Assembly (NCBI GenBank): GCA_965208965.1
Contig: OZ242384.1
Coordinates: 1,302,001-1,366,000 of the forward strand
From: Bin5 sp965208965
GTDB taxonomy: Bacteria; Chloroflexota; Anaerolineae; Caldilineales; Caldilineaceae
Direction of reading: 5' to 3'
DNA: 64,000 bases
The notes beneath the pieces are model-generated. The model searched no databases. It worked only from the letters and a program-made list of their open reading frames with translations, and was not told the DNA's origin. Positions 26,312 to 36,187 of the stretch are shown here, piece by piece (the first letter of the stretch is position 1; each line of letters starts with the position of its first letter). The position numbers and the translations under genes were made by a program.

Positions 26312-27112
26312 TCAGCCTTCGATCGGTTTGGAGGTGTAGGGCTCCTGGCTGATGAGCTGGGAGGTCATGCCGCCGTCGGCGTAGATGTTGGAGCCGGTGA
26401 TGGAGGCGCTGCGGTCGCTGAGCAGGAAGGCGGCCAGCTCGCCGATCTCCTCCGGGGCGATCACGCGGCCGATGGGAATGTTGGTGCGCCAGTAGTCCAG
26501 GCACTCCTCCGGGCTGGGCGCGGCGTCCTGCAGGTCCTGCCAGATCTGGGTATCGAGCAGCCCAGGGGAGATCGCATTGACGCGAATATTGTTCGGGGCC
26601 ATTTCGAGGGCGAAGCTCTTGCCCATCATCACGACGCCGGCTTTGGCTGCGTCGTAAGGGCCGGCGCCGGGCAGGGCGGCGTGAGCGTGGACGCTGGCGA
26701 CGTTCACAACGCTGCCGCCGCCGGGGGACTGCGTGAGCATCTGCCGGCAGACCTTTTGGGTCAGGAAGAATACGGCGCGCAGGTCGACGCGGATGATGTG
26801 CTCCCAGTCCTCGGCGGTCGTCTCCAGGAACGGTTTGGCGAAGTTGATGCCGGCGTTGTTCACGAGGCCGTCGACCCGCCCGAAGGCGTCGACTGCTTTC
26901 TGCACCAGTTCGGCCTGGGCGTCGTCGTCGCCGACATCGCAGTGGACGGCCAGGGCATCCCCGGACAGACTTTGGGCGACGTCACCTGCGGCATCGCCGC
27001 GGATGTCGGCCACCACAACGTTGGCGCCTTCGCGGCTGCAGACAGCAGCGATGCCGGCGCCCAGGCCGCCGCCTGCGCCGGTCACAATGACGGTTTTTCC
27101 TGTCAGTAGCAT
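26312..27112 (-). CDS. Short-chain dehydrogenase/reductase
   Basis: Classical SDR of 266 aa with an intact active site: cofactor loop VTGAGGGLGAGIA, Asp in CDVGDDD, LVNNAGINFAKP, catalytic Ser in VVNVASVHAHAALPGAGPYDAAKAG (Tyr and Lys in YDAAK) and NVRVNAISPGLLDT-like strand. The Asp-type residue after strand 2 (VVVADIRGD) suggests NAD(H) preference. The ATG at 27112 overlaps the nitrilase stop codon by one base, so the two are co-transcribed. Likely a sugar- or hydroxyacid-dehydrogenase in the catabolic neighbourhood; substrate unknown. Confidence 0.9.
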   Translation of the reverse strand: MLLTGKTVIVTGAGGGLGAGIAAVCSREGANVVVADIRGDAAGDVAQSLSGDALAVHCDVGDDDAQAELVQKAVDAFGRVDGLVNNAGINFAKPFLETTAEDWEHIIRVDLRAVFFLTQKVCRQMLTQSPGGGSVVNVASVHAHAALPGAGPYDAAKAGVVMMGKSFALEMAPNNIRVNAISPGLLDTQIWQDLQDAAPSPEECLDYWRTNIPIGRVIAPEEIGELAAFLLSDRSASITGSNIYADGGMTSQLISQEPYTSKPIEG

Positions 27113-28101
27113 CAGATTCTCTCTCCGTCCTGCACGACTGTTTGTCCGTTGGCATAGACCGGTTCGGCAGTTGCCGCCAGCGCGGCTTTGCGGTCGCGGC
27201 GCACGCGTGCGAGGTAGTCGCGCATCGTTTCGAGGCCGAACTCCTCTATCAGCTGATCGCTGGAGAGGCCCGGCACCTGTGAACCGAAGACCAGGTGGCA
27301 GTCCTGTTTGAGCCACTGGGTGAAGGCTGCGGTCGGGCCATAGCGTTTGAAGAGGGCTTTCAGGTTTTCCAGGTTATAGTCGGGATGAAGCAGGCGGCGG
27401 TCGAGGTCGATGCGGGCGGTGACCACGGGCGAGCGGCCGGTGCGATCTCTGGCCTCGCGTTTGACGGCGAGGAGCTCGCGGCCGGCGACGTCGACGAAGG
27501 TGGACTGTTCTTTCCAGACGGCGGCCATATTAAAACCGAACTCCATCGCCCATTTGCTCAACATGCGGCCGCCGGCCCACATGGAGGGCCAGATCACCAG
27601 TTCAGCACGGTTCCGGCAGAGGCCGGAGCCGACCTCCCAGTAGTTGAGATCGAAGCAGATGCACAGGCCTACGCGGCCGAAATCGGTTTCGAAGACGGGT
27701 GTTTCGACGCCCGGGGTGACGCCGGCTTCCAGCTCGCCGTGGGTGGGGAAGTTCTTGCGGTAGACACCGACGATTTCACCTTTGCGGCCGATGAGAACGG
27801 CGCAGTTGTAGCGCCGCCCGTCTTCGCTGACCACGAGCGGACAGACGACGTACAGCTCATGCTGGCGGGCGGCCTGGGAAAGTGCGGTCACGGTCGGCCC
27901 ATCCAGGGGCTCGGCCACGTCAGATGGGTCGGCGGTGTCGAGGCAGTTGCAGATTTCGGGGAAGGCGACGATATCGCTCTGCTCCTGGGCAGCATCGGCG
28001 ACGTAGGCGCACATGCGGTCCAGCGTCTTTCGTAAGCGGTCGGGCTCGTCTGGAGGCAGGGTGGGAAAGTTGACCAGGCTGATGTTGGCAAAGCGGCTCA
28101 T
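27112..28101 (-). CDS. Carbon-nitrogen hydrolase (nitrilase superfamily)
   Basis: Nitrilase-superfamily enzyme of 329 aa. The Glu-Lys-Cys triad is visible: Glu in IVAFPEICNC, Lys in VYRKNFPTHGE and Cys in RVGLCICFDLNYWEV. A C-terminal extension of about 70 residues (from KALFKRYG on) goes beyond the core. It is the first gene of a two-gene operon with the SDR. Amidase or omega-amidase-like hydrolysis of a linear or cyclic amide is the expected activity. It is divergent from the sulfatase gene at 28344. Confidence 0.85.
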   Translation of the reverse strand: MSRFANISLVNFPTLPPDEPDRLRKTLDRMCAYVADAAQEQSDIVAFPEICNCLDTADPSDVAEPLDGPTVTALSQAARQHELYVVCPLVVSEDGRRYNCAVLIGRKGEIVGVYRKNFPTHGELEAGVTPGVETPVFETDFGRVGLCICFDLNYWEVGSGLCRNRAELVIWPSMWAGGRMLSKWAMEFGFNMAAVWKEQSTFVDVAGRELLAVKREARDRTGRSPVVTARIDLDRRLLHPDYNLENLKALFKRYGPTAAFTQWLKQDCHLVFGSQVPGLSSDQLIEEFGLETMRDYLARVRRDRKAALAATAEPVYANGQTVVQDGERI

Positions 28102-28343
28102 GGGATGACTCCTGTCGGTTAAGGGGCAGGGTGCGGATCGCGCTCTTTATGCGATCATTTTCGCCGGGAGGGGCTGGTGTGTCAACCGCTGTGAAAAACG
28201 GTTGCGCGTGCCGAACTGATCCACGAAGATATGCCGTCACACTACTGGAGTCGGCGGGCGGTGATTGCAGCATGGCGCGGATTCAATGTAAGATGCGGCG
28301 AGGGAATCTCTCACTACTCATCGCTCCGCTGAAAGGCCGTTTC

Positions 28344-30062
28344 ATGTCGAACAAGCAGTCGCGCCCCAATATCATATTCGTGCTGACCGATGACCAGGGC
28401 TACGGGGATCTGTCCTGCCTGGGCAATCCAATGTTGAAAACACCTGAGTTGGACCGTCTGCACGCCGACAGTGTGCGTCTGACCGACTTTCATGTGGCCC
28501 CCATGTGTACACCCACGCGCGGTGAGCTGATGACGGGACAGGATGCCCTGCGCAACGGGGCGACGTTCGTCTGTATGGGGCGCTCGCTCATGCGCGCGGA
28601 CCTGCCGACGATGGCCGACATCCTGGCGGAGAACGGGTATCACACCGGCCATTTCGGCAAGTGGCATCTGGGCGACAACTATCCCTACCGGCCCCAGGAT
28701 CGCGGTTTCCATGAGACGATCCATCACCCCGCCTTCGGCATCACCTCGGCGGCCGACTACTATGGCAACGACTATTTCGATGACCACTACCGCCATAAAG
28801 ATGAGATCAAGCAGTACTTGGGCTACTGCACCGACGTTTGGTTCGAGGAGGCGATGCGTTGGATGCAGGGCTGCCACGATCGGAATGAGCCATTTTTTGC
28901 CTATATTGCGACGAATGCGCCGCATGGCCCGTATTGGGTTCCCGACGAATACCGGCGTCCGTATCTGGACGGCATCAAGCGGGATGAGGCCAGTTTCTTC
29001 GGCATGATCGCCAACATTGACGAGAATATGGCGCAGTTGGAAAAATTCCTGCAGGACAACGAGATCCGTGACAACACGATCCTGATATTCATGACCGACA
29101 ATGGCACGGCGATGGGGGAAGGGATCTACAATGCGGGAATGCGCGGCAGGAAGACTTCGCTATACGAGGGCGGCCACCGGGTGCCCTGTTTTATTCGCTG
29201 GCCGGCGGCGGGGCTCGATGGCGGCCGCGACGTGGGCGGCGTGACGCGCGGGGTCGACATCCTGCCGACCCTGATCGACCTGTGTGACCTGCATGCGCCT
29301 GACGGCTGGACGTGCGACGGTCTGCCGCTGGCTGCGCACATGCGGCGGCCGGACAAAGCGGTCGCAGACCGGACGTCGGTCGTGCAGTATGGACACGCCA
29401 ACGAGGGGGCCCAATTTGGTTTCACGGGCAGGGAACAGGCCGCGGTGATGTGGGGGCCGTGGCGGCTGGTCGATGGACGGGAGCTGTACAATGTCAACGA
29501 GGACCCGGGCCAGCGGCAGGACGTGGCCGCGGCCAATCCGGAGTTGGTCAAACAGCTGCGAGGGCAGTACGGGGCCTGGTGGGACGGCGTAAGCGATACC
29601 CTCACGAGCTATCAGCCCCTGGCGATCGGCTCCGACGCCGAGAACCCGGCGCGCCTGTGCAGCTGCGACTGGGCCTGGGTGTATGCGGATAATCAGCGCG
29701 GCATGCGCGGGCCGGTGATGGACAGCGGCACGTGGCACGTTGATGCGGCCCGCGCCGGTCTCTACAGCTTTACGCTGCGCCGCTGGCCGGAGGAATCCGG
29801 CCTGGGCATCTCCGACCCCGCGCCGGTGATGCAGGGCGTAGATGGCAGCTGGCCCGAGGGCAAGGCGCTGCCGGTTGCCTCAGCCTGGCTGCAGGTGGGC
29901 CGCAGCGAACAGACTCTGCCGGTGCCGCCGGACGCGACCGGGCAAACCTTTGAGATGGCGGTAGAACGCGGACCGACCACTGTGAAGAGCTGGTGGCAAG
30001 ACGAGGAAGGAAGCCCGCTGGCCGGCGCGTACTATCTGACCGCTGAACGACTGCGGGAATGA
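28344..30062 (+). CDS. Type I sulfatase (arylsulfatase A-like)
   Basis: Alkaline-phosphatase-fold sulfatase of 572 aa. Metal ligands DDQ at 16-18, the C-x-P-x-R maturation motif at Cys55 (MCTPTRGELMTG; Cys becomes formylglycine), GKWHLG and IFMTDNGTAMG are all present. The last 150 residues form an extra C-terminal domain. The ATG at 28344 begins the conserved N-terminus; the frame is open upstream but unlike sulfatases. No clear signal peptide is seen, so export is uncertain. Together with the second sulfatase, glycosidase-like proteins and Opp importers it suggests use of sulfated glycans. Confidence 0.9.
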   Translation: MSNKQSRPNIIFVLTDDQGYGDLSCLGNPMLKTPELDRLHADSVRLTDFHVAPMCTPTRGELMTGQDALRNGATFVCMGRSLMRADLPTMADILAENGYHTGHFGKWHLGDNYPYRPQDRGFHETIHHPAFGITSAADYYGNDYFDDHYRHKDEIKQYLGYCTDVWFEEAMRWMQGCHDRNEPFFAYIATNAPHGPYWVPDEYRRPYLDGIKRDEASFFGMIANIDENMAQLEKFLQDNEIRDNTILIFMTDNGTAMGEGIYNAGMRGRKTSLYEGGHRVPCFIRWPAAGLDGGRDVGGVTRGVDILPTLIDLCDLHAPDGWTCDGLPLAAHMRRPDKAVADRTSVVQYGHANEGAQFGFTGREQAAVMWGPWRLVDGRELYNVNEDPGQRQDVAAANPELVKQLRGQYGAWWDGVSDTLTSYQPLAIGSDAENPARLCSCDWAWVYADNQRGMRGPVMDSGTWHVDAARAGLYSFTLRRWPEESGLGISDPAPVMQGVDGSWPEGKALPVASAWLQVGRSEQTLPVPPDATGQTFEMAVERGPTTVKSWWQDEEGSPLAGAYYLTAERLRE

Positions 30063-30112
30063 AACTGCAGTGGTCAGTAACGGCAGTGAATCAATGCGTA
30101 CATTGCGGCCGG

Positions 30113-31825
30113 CTATTGGGATTGAGGCAGGTCCCGGCCGTTTGTGAAGCCGGGGCCGCCGGCGGCCATGTGCCCATAGCTGGCGCCGTTGGGGTCATCG
30201 GTTACCCAGAAAGAGAAGAGCTCCCCCGACTGCAGATGGAATTGCAGTCTGCATGGTTGTCCGGCTAGTGCGGAAAGCTCGCCGCCGGACGACCATTTCA
30301 CCTCGACGCAGGTGCTGTCCTCACTGACCGCAGCACAGTCGGCGGCAGTCAACCCTTCGACTGCATCCCCATTTTCGTCCAGCACCGACACCCTCAGTTC
30401 GCCCTGCGGCGCCCTGACGTTGACGAAGAGGCGATCCCCGTTAAAGGTGACCGGCCGCGTGGTCAACGTACCGCCTGCCGCGCCGGCCTCCATGCTTGCA
30501 AAGCCGTCACGGCGGAGGGTTGCCAGCCCGGTGCTGGCCCCGGCGTACATGACGCGACGCGACAGGCCGGTATCCCCAATGCCTGTATCCCCGCTGCCGG
30601 TGGAGCCCAGTTTTGGCGACAGACCGGAAAAACCGGCGAAGTAGATAAAAATTTTGTCGTGGACGACCAGGCAGAGGCCGCCGCAGGCATGGAGATAGGC
30701 GCGATTCCAGTCGCCTATCTTACGGCTGGAGGCTAGGAAAGGCGTGCGATCCGGGCGGCTGAAGTGGAAGCCATCGCGGCTGTAGGTCAGCTCCAGGTCC
30801 ATGGTTTTGGGAACGCCTTCGGCGGCGCAGATGTCGTTCTCCGGGCCGCGGAAGATGGCGAAGAGGCCCAGCATGAGGCTCTCGTAGGGGGTCACGTTCA
30901 CGTCGTAAAGGGCAACGCGATGGTTGGGGCGGGCGGGGTCGGGCAGGTCGAAGTGGTCGATGCGTTGCCAGAAGACCTCGTCGGTGTCCACGTCCCACTG
31001 CGCGCCCTGCAGGAAATCGTCCGATTCTCTGTAGAAGCGGGCGCGTAGACTGGTGGTCTCGTCGATGCGGCCGGAACGGCGGACGCTCATGCACCATTTG
31101 CGGCGGAAGGGGTTGTAGAAAAAGGATGTGTTGTCGCCGACCTGCGTGGTGATGACGGGATCGCTCCAGTGGATGCCGTCGGGCGATACCTGGGCCCAGC
31201 CCTCGGAGACCATCTCTCCCCTTGCCATTTGGGACGGCCAGCTGCCGGGTGGGATGGGGGGCTGCCCCGGCCTCGGCTTGTAGTGGCGGTAGTACTGGAA
31301 CATTTTGAAACGCTGCGCGGGGTCGGGTGTGTCGCTGTCGAGCCAGACAAGACAGCCGTCGCGGTCAGATCCATCGTTGTTCGGCCACACCAGGTTGGTT
31401 CCGGGCGTGACGTCGAGTTGCGGGCGTTCCCAGTGGATGCCGTCGGTGCTGGTGGCGAGGGCGGTGCTGTGGAACCAGCCGGGCATGTACCAGAGTTTGA
31501 ACAGGTTGTCCTGCGGGTCGTACCAGGCGCCGTCGTTGAAGGGCGCGGCCATCGGGCAGAAGCCGGAATCCATCTCTTCCTCTGTTTCGGGGCTGAGCAC
31601 CGGGCTTTGCGGGTGGATTTCCGGTTTGCCGTAGGCGCGTGTCAGGGAGGTCTCTGCGATCAGGAAGTCGTCCACGAAGAGCTGGCGGCCCAGGTCGATG
31701 GGAATAACCTGCGGGGGATGGGCGAGATAGGGCACGGGGATCGGCTCGCGCGAGCTCTCGATCACATTGCGCGGCGGCCAGGTCTGCGGGAGGGTGATGC
31801 CGTTGTAGAGCGTTTCGTTGGTCAT
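30113..31825 (-). CDS. Five-bladed beta-propeller glycosidase-like protein (GH32/GH43-like)
   Basis: A 570-aa protein with repeated blade motifs: AWYDPQDNLFKLWYMPG, ATSTDGIHWERPQLDV, VSPDGIHWSDPVITT and TYSRDGFHFSRPDRTPFL. The S-x-D-G-x-H-W repeats are typical of the GH32/GH43/GH130 propeller group and related uncharacterised families. A C-terminal beta-sandwich-like part includes VRAPQGELRVSVLDENGD, closely matched in the paralogue at 33601-34980. No signal peptide is obvious. Catalytic residues cannot be named with confidence. It is convergent with the sulfatase gene, suggesting that the two act on the same sulfated carbohydrate. Confidence 0.7.
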   Translation of the reverse strand: MTNETLYNGITLPQTWPPRNVIESSREPIPVPYLAHPPQVIPIDLGRQLFVDDFLIAETSLTRAYGKPEIHPQSPVLSPETEEEMDSGFCPMAAPFNDGAWYDPQDNLFKLWYMPGWFHSTALATSTDGIHWERPQLDVTPGTNLVWPNNDGSDRDGCLVWLDSDTPDPAQRFKMFQYYRHYKPRPGQPPIPPGSWPSQMARGEMVSEGWAQVSPDGIHWSDPVITTQVGDNTSFFYNPFRRKWCMSVRRSGRIDETTSLRARFYRESDDFLQGAQWDVDTDEVFWQRIDHFDLPDPARPNHRVALYDVNVTPYESLMLGLFAIFRGPENDICAAEGVPKTMDLELTYSRDGFHFSRPDRTPFLASSRKIGDWNRAYLHACGGLCLVVHDKIFIYFAGFSGLSPKLGSTGSGDTGIGDTGLSRRVMYAGASTGLATLRRDGFASMEAGAAGGTLTTRPVTFNGDRLFVNVRAPQGELRVSVLDENGDAVEGLTAADCAAVSEDSTCVEVKWSSGGELSALAGQPCRLQFHLQSGELFSFWVTDDPNGASYGHMAAGGPGFTNGRDLPQSQ

Positions 31826-31966
31826 GGCCTGATCTCCGAGAGAGGTTTGGGATGCGCCTAGGTGGAAGATTAGTGTTCACTAATGACTGAACTTGATTGG
31901 CGTCTCAGGTGGCGTGAATTGGCCATTAATGATTCGGAATAGACCCCAATAGACCCCAATTTGATC

Positions 31967-33100
31967 TTACAGACGCTTCCAACGGGCCCCCAGTCCATGT
32001 CCCGTGGATACGACCAGAGCGAGAGTTCGAAGGAGGGCCAGATCTTTTTGTACCTGTCGTCGCGTGGCTTGCAGCTTCAACAATGGGATAATCTCGCGTA
32101 GCGCCAAGCCTCGATCGGCCTGGTCGAGAAGAGCGAGAATCGCCTGCTGCCGCTCGGTCAGGTCTCGCCCCACACGTCGGGGCGGCACATAGCGACCGGG
32201 GAGAAAGCGTACGGTCACGCAACCACCTGCATCCTCGATTTCAGGCTGCGGCAGACCGGCCGACATAGTCAACTCTGCCATCTTGATCGTCCCGCGCCCC
32301 CAGCGCTCAATTAAGCCGCGGCGGAAAAATACGTTCGCGATCAGGGGATTCCAGGGCAACGACTCATGTGGGAGGAACAGCTGCTCCGCGGTCAACCCGA
32401 AGTGTAGCGTCCCAGACGAAGTTACCTCCAGCCGATCATCGTAAATGGCCACGGCCACCGACCCTCCGCCGATCGTATAGTCGCGATGGCAAAAGGCGTT
32501 AGCCAGCGCCTCGCGCAACGCCTCTGGTGGGTAAAGTGGATCATCGACTCTCTCGAAGAGATTCGGCATGATGCGGCCCGCTACGGGCAGATTGTCGCGC
32601 AGGAAACGATCCGCACTGACGAGAAGTCCGAACGCGTTGTCGCGAAACTGCCGGTTGTCGAGGAACTCCGTACGATCTATGCCGCGAAAACGAGCAACCC
32701 GTAGCAGACATTGCGGCATCTCGACCTCGACTCGCTCGGTTTTTCCGAAGAGTACGACTGCGGCGCGTAATAACACGCCATCCTTAACAAGCCCCAGGCC
32801 TCGCAGCAGTTCCTCGGAATCGCGAGTCCCAGGGTCGCTGACACGACCGCGACGGATCGATTCCTCAACCGTGAGCAGAATCTCAGATACATCCAGATCA
32901 TCAACCGCCCATCCGGTGGCGGGTTGGTTCTCCCAGCGCTGATCGCTGTGCATCCGTTCGAACAACACTTGATTGTACTCGTCACGCGACATACCCTGAG
33001 TAGTACTCCCAACCCGATGATAGGGGATTTCTTTGTAGGTATACGGTTTCATAGGACCCTGGCTAACACTCACCATGAGTACCGCTAGACCTGTGCCCAA
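31967..33100 (-). pseudogene. Schlafen-AlbA_2/ATPase-like regulator, C-terminal part of a frameshifted gene
   Basis: Continues the AlbA_2 domain begun in 33085-33363: VSVSQGPMKPYTYKEIPYHRVGSTTQ is the end of that domain. Then comes an HATPase_c_4-like region with LREALANAFCHRDY and GRGTIKMAELTMSAGLPQPEI, and a C-terminal winged helix (LTERQQAILALL). Reading through the other frame gives VFPTIECIPLGTG, which fits between the two parts if one G is restored near 33129. The disruption is therefore a single-base deletion, either real decay or a sequencing error. The intact protein would be about 465 aa, a putative transcriptional regulator with a divergent ATPase module. Confidence 0.75.
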
Positions 33101-33363
33101 GGGAATACACTCGATCGTTGGAAAGACTGAGGCTCAATCCTCTGTATCTCCGCGCTCACCTTCTTGACCGTGTCATCGCTCACTTGCTGGCCGATTAAAT
33201 GCCCTTCAGGAGTAACACCGAAGAGGACGCGCCCGCCTCGATGATTGAGCATAGCACACAGGGTCTGGGTGGCTTCACGGCGTGTGCCAGTGGTTTCCTT
33301 AAATTCCAATGTTTCGGATTCGCCAGTTGCGATCAGTCTTGTGATTTGCTCAGGTGTCATCAT
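33085..33363 (-). pseudogene. Schlafen-AlbA_2 domain, N-terminal part of the frameshifted gene
   Basis: Starts MMTPEQITRLIATGESETLEFKETTG, the hallmark N-terminus of AlbA_2 (Slfn) proteins (E-x-x-x-x-E-F-K), followed by ATQTLCAMLNHRGGRVLFGVTPEGHLIGQ. After IEPQ the frame goes astray and stops at 33085. The start at 33363 is chosen at the domain boundary; 33399 would add 12 unconserved residues. The rest of the protein lies in the overlapping frame to 31967. Confidence 0.75.
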
Positions 33364-33600
33364 GAACGGACCTCTATAATGCCCTGCTCGTTCTGACAAG
33401 CCGGGCCAACCTTCTCAGTATCGACTTCGATGATGGTAATCCCATTATACCCTTCTGCATCTGCTTCCCTGATATCTTACGATCGCTGGCTCTGTTCGTT
33501 TCCGAGAAGACGACACAACCGATGAGAGCGGACCACAGTTTTCGCATCATACAGCCGCCGATTGGGTTCAAGTGACGCGCTACGGAGGGGCGGTATCAAA

Positions 33601-34980
33601 TCATCTGAGGTTGCTGGCGTAGACGAGTTCGATGTCGCCGTGGATGGCGTAGAGACGGGCATGGTAGAGACGCACGTCGATGCGGAGAGGTGTGCCAACG
33701 TGTTCGGCCAGACCCGCTTTGTCTTGCCATTGGGGCTGCCAGGCGGTCGAGTCGCCGCGGAATGGCTGGCACTGATCGAAAGTATAGCCGGGCAAGGGTT
33801 TGCCCTCGAGGTCTGACAGCTGGACGCGCACCTCGCCGTAGGGGGCCTGGACGTTGAGCAGCATCCGCTCGTCATTGATACGCACCCAGCGCGTCGTCAG
33901 GTGGCCGGCACCGGCCATTGATTCGAGATAGACGAAGCCGTCCTGCCGCAGCCGGTGCATGAGGATGGCGGCGTAGTCGGGCTCGTCGCGGCTGAGCGTA
34001 CGCGCCTGGAAATGCTCCCCTTTGGTGCCGCCGGAATAGATGCGGATCTGCCCCTCGTGGTCGACCACCATCGAACAGGGATAGATGCCGCCGCCGCCAT
34101 ATTCACCCGGTTCATTCAGGCCGACAAATGGCTGGCGGAGGGAGCGCTGGAAACGCAGACCGTCGTAGCTGTAGACGAGCTCGCCGTAGATCTTCCCTTC
34201 CAGCTTCTGCCGCCACTGGTCAAGCGGGTCGGTCTCGAACATCCAGAGGATGCCCACGTAGATTCCACGATACGGAAGTACGACGATGCCGTAGAACTCA
34301 CACATGGGCGGGTCGAGAGGATCGGGATGGAAGATGACTTCCGGTTCGCTCCAGGTGCGCCAGTTGTGCGTCTCCATCATGGCGATACGGCGGTCGCCGT
34401 GGCTGGGGCGGGCCAGGATGATGTGGCTGTTGCGTTCGGCGTGGCGGTAGGTGAAGAAGCCGGGGTCCGGCGTGCCGGGATGCCAGCGCGAGGCGTGATC
34501 GATCTGCCAATTGTAGCCGTCGGCGGAGTAAGCTAGGCGCGAGGCGCGCCGCCCATCCTCTTCGATCGCGAGGATGGGCCATTTGAAGCGGGCTTCGGGC
34601 GAACTTTCATCGAGGAAGACCGAGCCGCCGGTGGCCATCTGCTGCCGGTCGAAAATTTCGTGGGGCCGCATACGCGACGGCAGGGGGACGGTTGACGTCA
34701 GGTCCGGACGTTCCCAGTGGATGCCGTCCTCGCTTTCGACTGTCAGAAACCACTCGTCCTTGCGATAGAGCGTCCCCGGCATCGTCTCGCGGCCCAGGTA
34801 AAACATGCGCCACAGTTTGCGCTGGTCGTCGTAGAGTACGGTTGGATAGCTGAACGGGTTCTCGGTGGGGTCGGCGTAGGTCGCTTCCCGTACCCATTCA
34901 GGCTGTCCCAGGCGACGGACGATGTTGTCGCGGCGGGCCAGACACCAGTCGTCAAAGAAGAAGAGGGAGCGCAGGGTCAC
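33601..34980 (-). CDS. Beta-propeller glycosidase-like protein, paralogue of 30113-31825
   Basis: A 459-aa protein with propeller-type repeats: PTVLYDDQRKLWRMFYLG, VESEDGIHWERPDLT, LAYSADGYNWQIDHASRW and YSYDGLRFQRSLRQPF. The C-terminal segment LNVQAPYGEVRVQLSDLEGKPLPGY is clearly related to the sandwich-like domain of the neighbour at 30113. A GH32/GH43/GH130-like fold is likely, with unknown linkage. No signal peptide is seen. It lies upstream of the oppF-like gene on the same strand with about 60 bp between, so it may end the same importer transcript. Confidence 0.7.
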   Translation of the reverse strand: MTLRSLFFFDDWCLARRDNIVRRLGQPEWVREATYADPTENPFSYPTVLYDDQRKLWRMFYLGRETMPGTLYRKDEWFLTVESEDGIHWERPDLTSTVPLPSRMRPHEIFDRQQMATGGSVFLDESSPEARFKWPILAIEEDGRRASRLAYSADGYNWQIDHASRWHPGTPDPGFFTYRHAERNSHIILARPSHGDRRIAMMETHNWRTWSEPEVIFHPDPLDPPMCEFYGIVVLPYRGIYVGILWMFETDPLDQWRQKLEGKIYGELVYSYDGLRFQRSLRQPFVGLNEPGEYGGGGIYPCSMVVDHEGQIRIYSGGTKGEHFQARTLSRDEPDYAAILMHRLRQDGFVYLESMAGAGHLTTRWVRINDERMLLNVQAPYGEVRVQLSDLEGKPLPGYTFDQCQPFRGDSTAWQPQWQDKAGLAEHVGTPLRIDVRLYHARLYAIHGDIELVYASNLR

Positions 34981-35043
34981 GAGAACGATCCTTGGTATTG
35001 GAAGCGCTGATCGGTTGCCAGCGGCAGGTGGAGCTGCAAGCTA

Positions 35044-36084
35044 TCAGTGGCTTGCAGTCGGTGTGTCAAATTGCGGGGCAAAGATCTCTTCGCTCAGATC
35101 CAGCTCTTCGGCGAAGTGGCAGCGAACCCAGTGCCCGCCTCCCATATCGCGCAGGTCCGGCTCTTCGGCTGAGCATTGCTCCTGGGCGAAGGGGCAGCGG
35201 GTGGAGAAGTGGCAGCCGCTGGGCGGGTTGAGCGGGCTGGGCACCTCGCCTTCGAGGACGTAGCTCTGTTCACGGTGGGTCGGGTCAGGGATGAGGACGG
35301 AGGCGAGCAGGGCCTTGGTATACGGGTGCTTGCACTCCTCAAAGACCTGCTGCGTTGTGCCAAGCTCGACCAGCCGCCCCAGGTACATGACGGCAATGCG
35401 ATGGCTGATGTGCTTTACGATGCTCAGGTCATGGGCGATAAAGACATATGTCAGATTCATCTGACTTTGCAGGTCGAGCAGGAGGTTGATGATCTGGGAG
35501 CGGACGGACACATCCAGAGCGGAGACGGGTTCGTCGGCGACTACGAGCGGCGGGGAGACGACCAGGGCGCGGGCGATGCTGACGCGCTGGCGTTCACCGC
35601 CACTGAGTTCATGGGGGAAGCGATCGGCAAAGTGCGGACCCAGCCCCACGGTGGGCAGTATGTCGAGGACCCGTCTGCCGGCTTCGCTGCGGCCGATCTT
35701 CTGGGCCATCAGCGGTTCGGCGATCACATCCGTAACGCGCCAGCGCGGGTCGAGGGAGGAGAACGGGTCCTGGAAGATGATCTGCATCTGCCGCCGCACG
35801 TCCAACATCTCTTTGCGCGAGGCGGAGGCGATATCAAAGGTCTGTTGTTCGCCGTGCAGCAGGATGCGGCCCTGGTCCGGTTCGACCAGGCGAAGGAGGC
35901 AGCGCGCGACAGTGGTTTTGCCGCAGCCGCTCTCGCCGACAAGGCCCAGACATTCCCCTTTATTGACGGTGAAAGTTACATCGTTTACCGCCTTGACGTG
36001 GCCCACTGTGCGTCGCAGGAGGCCGCGCTGGACCGGAAAGAATTTACTCAGATTTTCGACCTGCAGGATAGGTGTGTCTGGCAT
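35044..36084 (-). CDS. Oligopeptide/sugar-type ABC importer ATP-binding protein (OppF-like)
   Basis: ATPase of the Opp/Dpp class, 346 aa. Walker A GESGCGKTT at residues 50-58, signature LSGGERQRVSIARAL, Walker B PLVVADEPVSALDVS and H-loop FIAHD. The C-terminal oligopeptide-transporter domain is complete, with Cys residues in GCHFSTRCPFAQEQC that may bind an Fe-S cluster as in OppD/F. It is the last of five genes (SBP, B, C, D, F in transcription order) of a complete importer. A 103-bp gap with TTTTAGTTTCTAGTTTTCAG-type repeat DNA separates it from oppD. Confidence 0.9.
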   Translation of the reverse strand: MPDTPILQVENLSKFFPVQRGLLRRTVGHVKAVNDVTFTVNKGECLGLVGESGCGKTTVARCLLRLVEPDQGRILLHGEQQTFDIASASRKEMLDVRRQMQIIFQDPFSSLDPRWRVTDVIAEPLMAQKIGRSEAGRRVLDILPTVGLGPHFADRFPHELSGGERQRVSIARALVVSPPLVVADEPVSALDVSVRSQIINLLLDLQSQMNLTYVFIAHDLSIVKHISHRIAVMYLGRLVELGTTQQVFEECKHPYTKALLASVLIPDPTHREQSYVLEGEVPSPLNPPSGCHFSTRCPFAQEQCSAEEPDLRDMGGGHWVRCHFAEELDLSEEIFAPQFDTPTASH

Positions 36085-36187
36085 GAAAGTTTTCAGTTTT
36101 TAGTTTCTAGTTTTCAGTGGCAGGTTGCGAAATGGTGGGATTAGGGAAGACCGAGAACAGAGTGCTAGAGAACGGACTGCCAAAGAG

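Noticed and set aside
27295..28035. 246-codon plus-strand open frame
   Set aside because: Antisense of the nitrilase-superfamily gene with its complete E-K-C triad.
35176..36144. 322-codon plus-strand open frame
   Set aside because: Antisense of the OppF-like ATPase gene.
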